From Ignavibacteriota bacterium (GTDB taxonomy: Bacteria; Bacteroidota; Ignavibacteria; Palsa-1295): 56,304 nt of DNA. Positions 51,602 to 56,304 of this stretch are shown here, one piece after another (the first letter of the stretch is position 1; the number at the start of each line of letters is the position of its first letter). The notes below the pieces were generated by a model. That model was given only the letters and a program-made list of their open reading frames with translations, searched no databases and was not told the origin of the DNA. Made by a program: the position numbers and the translations under genes. The stretch is from assembly GCA_003151825.1 (NCBI GenBank), contig PLYO01000015.1:1-56304 (forward strand), written 5' to 3'.

Positions 51602-51883
51602 ATGACTAACATACTGATTACTTCCGATCCGAACATCATGGTTGGAAAACCAATTATTGCAGGAACCCGAATTACCGTGGAATTGATTCTCGAAAAACTC
51701 GGCTCCGGCGACTCGATTGGAGACATTCTCGATGCGTATCCGCACCTGACGTATGAAGGTGTCGAAGCGGCGATCAATTTCGCCCGCGAAAGCATTTCTG
51801 CGCTTGCAGTCTATCCTATTGCTGCCGATGCAAGAAGATCGTTGCTGACGAAAATGTCGATCGTCTTACGATCGAACGATTGA
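51602..51883 (+). CDS. DUF433 antitoxin, probably extended by stop-codon loss
   Basis: A DUF433 protein: NIMVGKPIIAGTRITVELIL, then LGSGDSIGDILDAYPHLTYE and GVEAAINFA. DUF433 is the usual partner of DUF5615 toxins. The family normally ends near AVYPIAADA. Here the frame runs on for 17 more codons (51833-51883) through what should be the toxin's N-terminus, because the expected TGA at 51833-51835 is AGA. The present stop (TGA 51881-51883) overlaps the TTG that opens the remaining toxin ORF. Confidence 0.88.
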   Translation: MTNILITSDPNIMVGKPIIAGTRITVELILEKLGSGDSIGDILDAYPHLTYEGVEAAINFARESISALAVYPIAADARRSLLTKMSIVLRSND

Positions 51884-52185
51884 GATTGAATGGGCACGAC
51901 GTGCTCTCCATTGCGCAACAATTTGCATCGAGCCCCGATACCGAAGTCATCTCCATTTCAAACCACCAGCGCGCTTTGCTCATCACAGAAGACAAAGACT
52001 TCGGCGAGTTAGTCTTTCATAAAAAGCGATCCCATTTTGGCGTTCTTCTTGTCAGGCTCGATGGTGTTTCTCGTCCCGAACGTGTTCGTATGGTGTGTGA
52101 CATCATTCTCCATCGCGGCAAAGAACTTGCGAACTCCTTCTCCGTTCTCACTCCGGGTTCCCTTCGAACGCGACGGGCAGAGTAA
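51832..52185 (+). pseudogene. DUF5615 PIN-like toxin, start codon apparently lost
   Basis: The frame from 51832 encodes a complete DUF5615 protein apart from its first codon: (M)KIVADENVDRLTIERLRLNG, HDVLSIAQ, then LLITEDKDFGELVF with the second Asp pair. The first codon is AAG instead of ATG, and there is no in-frame start upstream before a stop. The surviving ORF starts at a TTG at 51880 and lacks the DEN motif that carries a catalytic acidic residue. Either the toxin is inactivated or the base at 51833 is a sequencing error. Confidence 0.82.
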
Positions 52186-52189
52186 GTGA

Positions 52190-53188
52190 TCATTTCGCCA
52201 CAATTGCAAAAGGCTGCACCTGACCGCCATGCTCCGTTTGCAAGCGTGCGAAATAAACACCATTCCGAAGCGATTCCGGCATTTCAATACTACTCGTGCC
52301 CGAACTGGTCTCAACACGATAAATCGTAACTCCAAGCGCGTTCATCACATCGAGCGTTCCGATTTCATCGCTTGATACAATAAGGCTTGTGCTAACGCCA
52401 TCGTTCACGATGCGCAGCGTAACAGTGGAAATTGCGGGCGGCGCTTCCTTCACCGCATCCTCGCACAGGCCGAAATAATCGCAGAGGACGCGGGTGAGAA
52501 ATTCGTTGTAATAATTACCAAGTATTGGATGATGCATTACAGCGCGTAATGAAGTATCTGATGGAACCCAAGCAAGAATATCTCCTACGCTCCCCAGATA
52601 AAGTCCAGACAACACAGAAATAATATTCCCATACGGGCCGTAAGCGTCCGCCTCATATGATTCGTTGCGCGTTTGTGGAATTCTAAGCCCTCTCGTAAAC
52701 TCTGAATCGATGCCTTCAATGGTATCGTAATAATCGAAGATGGCTTCGTAAAATTCTGCCTGTAGTCCTAAATAATGCCAGAGTGTATCCTCAGGATCTT
52801 GGCTTGTATCATTCGGGGAAGGTTTCAAAAGAAAAAGACTGGCATCAGCTGAAGATCCTCTCCAAGCTTCCGCATAAAGCCTGCCGCCATTCCGCACGTA
52901 ACCGATCAATTGAAGTTCATCGGTAATAGAGAGCGTATCGGAAGGATACCCGTAATTCGGTGGAACAAACATCAAAATTGCGTCATAAATTGAGAGTGCG
53001 GCTGAATCGTAAATAAGTGCGGACGTCATATCCACTTCACCACTATAAATGGTGGGAAGTAAAGCTTCGATTTCAGGTTCGGTCTGGCCATCAGGAATGA
53101 CAAGCACAATCCTTCCATGCAGCCCCTGCGCACCAACCGGCGCGAGTGGCACCATTAGAAAAAGAAGATGCGCGAAGAGTTTTTTCAT
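52190..53188 (-). CDS. Exported protein with DUF4350-like domain and T9SS-like C-terminus
   Basis: About 332 residues from the ATG at 53188, giving the signal peptide MKKLFAHLLFLMVPLAPVGA. The first domain looks like a flavodoxin/amidotransferase-like fold (GRIVLVIPDG, YDAILMFVPPNYGYP, ELQLIGYVRNGGRLYAEA). The last 75 residues resemble a short T9SS sorting domain (VTLRIVNDG, LDVMNALGVTIYRV, NGVYFARLQ) without a clear NPF motif. Probably secreted; role unknown. Convergent with the DUF5615 toxin, 4 bp apart. Confidence 0.75.
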   Translation of the reverse strand: MKKLFAHLLFLMVPLAPVGAQGLHGRIVLVIPDGQTEPEIEALLPTIYSGEVDMTSALIYDSAALSIYDAILMFVPPNYGYPSDTLSITDELQLIGYVRNGGRLYAEAWRGSSADASLFLLKPSPNDTSQDPEDTLWHYLGLQAEFYEAIFDYYDTIEGIDSEFTRGLRIPQTRNESYEADAYGPYGNIISVLSGLYLGSVGDILAWVPSDTSLRAVMHHPILGNYYNEFLTRVLCDYFGLCEDAVKEAPPAISTVTLRIVNDGVSTSLIVSSDEIGTLDVMNALGVTIYRVETSSGTSSIEMPESLRNGVYFARLQTEHGGQVQPFAIVAK

Positions 53189-53251
53189 AAAATACTCCAT
53201 CTCACAAACACTGCCGCGCGAAGAAGGTTGCGGCTACTGAAACACAAACGC

Positions 53252-53284
53252 CAACGAGTAACGAGCAGTCCGCTCGTTACTTAG
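53252..53284. repeat. Heptamer array 8, short hairpin (CGAGTAACGAGC)
   Basis: AACGAGTAACGAGC-AGTCC-GCTCGTTACTT. It provides the stop codon of the 53277-53486 gene (TAA, minus strand) and is closely related to array 9. Confidence 0.75.
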
Positions 53285-53486
53285 CGGTAGCTCTGGCATT
53301 CTTCCGTGCGGCAGGTAGTGGTTGCGTCTTCTTGCTGCGGAGTATTACGACCGCTTCGAGACGGGCTTGTTCTTCCCGGCGCTTTTTCAGGAACGCGCTT
53401 ATCTCGCTAAATTCTTCCTTGGTGGGTCTGCTATTTATCACCTCGAAATCCGCATGCTTCAGTGCTTCAAAGTCTATTTCTATCAT
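53277..53486 (-). CDS. Small partner of the 182-residue protein, possible antitoxin
   Basis: A 69-residue charged protein: MIEIDFEALKHADFEVINSR, then a helical EEFSEISAFLKKRREEQARL and a basic tail (PLPAARKNARATAK). Its start overlaps the upstream gene by 20 bp, so they are cotranslated. Size and position are like an antitoxin, but I cannot assign a family. Confidence 0.7.
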   Translation of the reverse strand: MIEIDFEALKHADFEVINSRPTKEEFSEISAFLKKRREEQARLEAVVILRSKKTQPLPAARKNARATAK

Positions 53487-54015
53487 GTTCGAAATTCGGA
53501 AAATATTGTTTTACTAATTGATGCGCTTCTTGTGTTCCAATAAACATTCGCGAGGAGGTAATTCGTTGCGCGCCGAGCGTTTTTTCGTAATGTTCTATCA
53601 GGCGGGTTTTTGCATCGAAAACCACATTTCCCCAATAACCTTTTTCAAACGATGCCATACACAGGAATGCAACCAGATTACCCATTACTCCATCGAAAAG
53701 TTTGTCACGTCCTTTATTAAAGGGCGCGCTTTCGATCAGATGCATAAACAGGTGATCTCGCTCATCGGACGCACTTACCAAACCGTGCCACACAGAGGGA
53801 TTTCCCTTTGCTATGAGAGCGTGTATTTCAGTATTCGGCTCATGAAACTCTTTATACCAATTGAACTGCCATTTCAATTCTCGTAAAATCGTCTCGTCCT
53901 CAAGGCGCAGCCTCACAATCTCCGTTTCTACATTCTCTCCTGTGAGTGTGTTCTCAATTGAATTCGTCAGCTTATCGACTTCGAAGTCCAGCCGACGGTT
54001 ATGCCCTCTCTGCAT
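53467..54015 (-). CDS. Possible GNAT-like protein of a two-gene module
   Basis: A 182-residue cytoplasmic protein: RLDFEVDKLTNSIENTLTGE at the start, WHGLVSASDERDHLFMHLIE in the middle, then NLVAFLCMASFEKGYWGNVV and IEHYEKTLGAQR. The strand-helix alternation and Y-E-K-x-L-G-A near the end recall the GNAT acetyltransferase fold, where such a segment binds acetyl-CoA, but no classical Q/RxxGxG/A loop is visible. I recall similar pairs in other Bacteroidota. A TA-like function is a hypothesis. Confidence 0.6.
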   Translation of the reverse strand: MQRGHNRRLDFEVDKLTNSIENTLTGENVETEIVRLRLEDETILRELKWQFNWYKEFHEPNTEIHALIAKGNPSVWHGLVSASDERDHLFMHLIESAPFNKGRDKLFDGVMGNLVAFLCMASFEKGYWGNVVFDAKTRLIEHYEKTLGAQRITSSRMFIGTQEAHQLVKQYFPNFEHDRNRL

Positions 54016-54040
54016 GGTTCAACTTTCTATAAATAACGCC

Positions 54041-54091
54041 AACGAGTAACGAGCATCCCGCTCGTTACTCGTTACTCATCACTCGGTACTG
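54041..54091. repeat. Heptamer array 9, inverted pair (AGTAACG/AGTACCG)
   Basis: AACGAGTAACGAGCATCCCG then CTCGTTACTCGTTACTCATC and ACTCGGTACT. The array ends 2 bp before the stop of the RRM gene and uses the same units as array 4. Confidence 0.8.
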
Positions 54092-54093
54092 GC

Positions 54094-54462
54094 TTACCAG
54101 CGTTTGCCGCCGCGGTCTCCGCCGCCGCTGCCGCGATCGCCGCCTCGGCCACCACCGCCGCCGCCACGACCACCCCCACCGCCATAGCCGCCGCGTCCAC
54201 CGCCGCCGCCTTCGCGCGATTCCATCGGGCGCGCTTCGTTGACGGTCAGCGTGCGCCCGCCGAGATCGGCGCCGTTCAGTTCGGCAATAGCCTTTTTCGC
54301 AGCTTCATCGTCGTTCATTTCGACGAAACCGAAGCCTTTGCTGCGGCCCGAATCGCGATCGGTAATCACTTTCGCGCTCGCGACTTCGCCGTAGCTCGAA
54401 AACATCTGGGTCAATTGGGCATCGTCCGTTTGATACGGAAGCCCACCTACGTATATCCTCAT
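54094..54462 (-). CDS. RNA-binding protein with one RRM and a Gly-rich tail
   Basis: A 122-residue protein: one RRM with RNP2 (IYVGGLPY, residues 2-9) and RNP1 (KGFGFVEM, about 42-49), followed by an RGG/GGG-type tail (from about residue 85). The layout resembles the single-RRM proteins of cyanobacteria and Bacteroidota, which act as RNA chaperones or in cold adaptation. Cytoplasmic. The 295 bp upstream, to 54757, hold no clear gene and no evident terminator. Confidence 0.93.
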   Translation of the reverse strand: MRIYVGGLPYQTDDAQLTQMFSSYGEVASAKVITDRDSGRSKGFGFVEMNDDEAAKKAIAELNGADLGGRTLTVNEARPMESREGGGGGRGGYGGGGGRGGGGGGRGGDRGSGGGDRGGKRW

Positions 54463-54757
54463 GTATTAACTAAAAAGAAAAATAAAACGAAACGTTACGC
54501 TTCGAGGTGATGAAACGGGGGGTAAAGAGCGCAACACGATTCAGAGACGTCAAACCCACGGCGCGCGAAGCATGACCGACCATGCGCGGAACGCCGTTCG
54601 TAAACCGACCGAACCAAATGAAGTAACTTCTTTTATCCACGAAACACACAACCCCAAAGGTAGCATGAATTCATACCGCTAAATGCCGCCGGAAGAAGAT
54701 AAGTTCTCCCCATTTTGAGGGGGTAATAATAATTTAATCCAAACCCTCCATTCTGGC

Positions 54758-56304
54758 CTAATGCGGGTAATCCGGAATTTTTACATCTTTGGGTATGTCC
54801 CACACTTTCACATAATCGAGCATGTGATGGGCGGCGGGATGCCCGTTCGCGTCCGGCCAGCAGCCGAGGCAATCCGAGGCATGAGCTTCGAAATATTTTC
54901 GTTCCTCCCAACCGTTGGACGTAGTATCGTTCCAATATCCATCCAGATCCACTTCCGCCGGGCGGAGAACGGTTGGCGAACGCGATTCCGTTCCGGCCCA
55001 ATCGTAATAAATGCTGCTGCGGGGAACGAGCCGGTCCGGAATGCGGCGAACGACCACGCTATCGTATAATATCCGCACTTCATGCGGAAGCCACTCCATA
55101 CCATAGGTGTGATACTTATAAGGCATGGAAGCAAGCTGGGCAGTATCGTAGTTGCATAAACACGGCTCTGTCGTATCGAGACCAATCTTCACCGTCGGTA
55201 TCGGATACCCGTAGTCGTAAGTTCCCTGATCGTACATTTGATATTGATATGGCTCCGTGAAGCTGTGAAGGGCACCGGAATCGATGGGATCGATCAAATA
55301 TAACTTCCCGTAATTGTGGGGATCGTTCGCAGAATCCACCCAATAGCATCTATGGGTTGTAGTATCGTATTTTCCTGAAATCGAATCATAACCTGTTGTT
55401 AGTTTCAGCTCCGTCGGCTGATAATTTTTCGTAAAAAGGGACGAATCGCCGAGGCTATCGATAGCATACGGCGCGGAAAAAATGCGCCATTTACCATCCG
55501 AGGCCTGCGTAACATGCCATGTTACCGTAGCGGCACGGAACGAATCCTTGCTGCGCACGAAATAAAAGGTGAAGATGTCGTGAGAAGCGACGAGCGAGGC
55601 TGGGAACCCTCCCTGGTTCTGCATAAAACCGCTCACGACGGCTGAATCCTTACCTGCACCGGCAACGGGACAAAAGATATTATTGACGATGATGCCCTGG
55701 GGATAATATTTCGTTCCCCAGCCCGCGTCGTGGCTCACGAAAAGCGAACTGCTTGCGAAATACCCGTGGCACGGCCCGAAGATAGGGCGATGCCCCCAGT
55801 TGGGATGGACCTGCCCCATGGCTCCGTACCATACTTCATCCAGATCGTACTCTAAGTCGGCGCTGCCGCCCCAGTTATTGGTGTGATATGGCATGTTCGG
55901 AAGTTTAGCGCGGAATTCGTATTTCCCATAGGGCATGTGCGCATACGCCACCGGGCCAAGCGGAGAACCGTTCGAAAGGAGAGGATACGGGCAGGCGTGC
56001 ATAATGGCCGAAGAAAAAATAGAAGTGTCGTAGGAAACCCTCGTGGCAACGCTTCCCTTGCAACTATCCGTGGGGGAATACCCTAAATGCCGGGAGTAAA
56101 ACGTATCGACTGTATCCTCGCGGAGCATAATATCGAGTGCCCAGCCGTCATGGGCGCCGTTCACGCCGGTATCGTGCCAAAGCCGTACATCGCTATCGTA
56201 GGAAATTTGGGGCGTATTCACATAATTGTCGAAATTGCCGTTGGCGACATACCATTGGTTGTGGAACTTTGCCGCGCTGTCGAACTCGTCGCTGAAAACG
56301 GCCG
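54758..56304 (-). CDS. Glycoside hydrolase family 16-like protein (partial, 5' end outside)
   Basis: Open to the window edge; the visible part is about 515 residues and ends in WDIPKDVKIPDYPH, without a T9SS sorting domain. The N-terminal side reads FSDEFDSAAKFHNQWYVANG, the typical GH16 opening. YGKYEFRAKLPN precedes the active-site block, where L-E-Y-D-L-D-E fits E-x-D-x-x-E. The jelly-roll end has YHTYGMEWLPHEVRILYDSV and HHMLDYVKVW. Probably an exported beta-glucanase or related enzyme, with a large insert between. An in-frame GTG at 56221 is not the true start. Confidence 0.82.
   Translation of the reverse strand, partial: AVFSDEFDSAAKFHNQWYVANGNFDNYVNTPQISYDSDVRLWHDTGVNGAHDGWALDIMLREDTVDTFYSRHLGYSPTDSCKGSVATRVSYDTSIFSSAIMHACPYPLLSNGSPLGPVAYAHMPYGKYEFRAKLPNMPYHTNNWGGSADLEYDLDEVWYGAMGQVHPNWGHRPIFGPCHGYFASSSLFVSHDAGWGTKYYPQGIIVNNIFCPVAGAGKDSAVVSGFMQNQGGFPASLVASHDIFTFYFVRSKDSFRAATVTWHVTQASDGKWRIFSAPYAIDSLGDSSLFTKNYQPTELKLTTGYDSISGKYDTTTHRCYWVDSANDPHNYGKLYLIDPIDSGALHSFTEPYQYQMYDQGTYDYGYPIPTVKIGLDTTEPCLCNYDTAQLASMPYKYHTYGMEWLPHEVRILYDSVVVRRIPDRLVPRSSIYYDWAGTESRSPTVLRPAEVDLDGYWNDTTSNGWEERKYFEAHASDCLGCWPDANGHPAAHHMLDYVKVWDIPKDVKIPDYPH

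Noticed and set aside
54477..54757. Possible small RNA or gene between the RRM protein and the GH16-like gene
   Set aside because: No ORF with good features, no terminator and no clear promoter. Only a GCATGACCGACCATGCGCG stretch resembles the centre of the 13185 repeat.

Overview
The window looks like chromosomal DNA of a free-living Gram-negative bacterium of the Bacteroidota/Chlorobiota group, possibly close to Kapabacteria or Ignavibacteria. The placement is inferred from gene content, not from a marker gene. Several large exported proteins end in type IX secretion (T9SS) C-terminal sorting domains. There is a PorE-like protein (TPR, PD40 propeller, OmpA), a DUF4175-type protein, tandem 'OMP_b-brl' porin-like barrels, several lipoproteins, and a promoter of the Bacteroidota TTG-N20-TAnnTTTG type. 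I see no rRNA, tRNA, CRISPR array, transposase or phage gene.

Layout. 0.4-6.5 kb: PorE-like protein overlapping nadD, a TPM-domain protein, a T9SS cargo, and three TatA-family genes separated by heptamer repeats. 6.6-10.7 kb: a 55-codon membrane ORF, purS-purQ, pssA and recJ, all on the minus strand. 11-14.4 kb: an Omp28-like T9SS cargo and a PAP2 phosphatase. 14.4-20.5 kb: a membrane protein, then a 1,168-residue TPR protein overlapping a beta-barrel gene. 20.7-29.6 kb: HAD phosphatase, two paralogous barrels, a DUF4175-type protein, a GT4 glycosyltransferase and an exported propeller-like protein. 30.3-32.9 kb: a secreted protein built as two seven-bladed propellers. 32.9-35.8 kb: four toxin-antitoxin (TA) modules in a row. 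35.9-39.3 kb: mfd. 39.4-45 kb: a second Omp28-like cargo, a lipoprotein, a kynureninase-like PLP enzyme and coaBC. 45.3-50.5 kb: ftsH, a VapBC-like pair, a FAH-family hydrolase, a lipoprotein and an EamA transporter. 50.6-56.3 kb: a lipoprotein, a DUF433/DUF5615 pair, a T9SS-like protein, an unassigned two-gene module, an RRM protein, and a GH16-like enzyme cut by the window end.

Three themes stand out. First, the intergenic space is full of small repeats: heptamer arrays folded into inverted pairs, terminal-inverted-repeat (MITE-like) elements, REP-like palindromes, and a three-copy element of about 150 bp. Many contribute the stop or start codon of the adjacent gene, and six palindromes sit in frame inside conserved housekeeping genes (mfd, coaBC three times, the PLP enzyme, the EamA transporter). 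Second, seven TA or TA-like modules lie within 22 kb. Two look damaged by one-base events: a frameshift in a brnT, and one substitution that would remove both the DUF433 stop codon and the DUF5615 start codon. Third, three of the TA operons are preceded by copies of the ribosome-binding site and first ~14 codons of the neighbouring secreted propeller gene, giving short leader ORFs that end at, or within 30 nt of, the toxin start.
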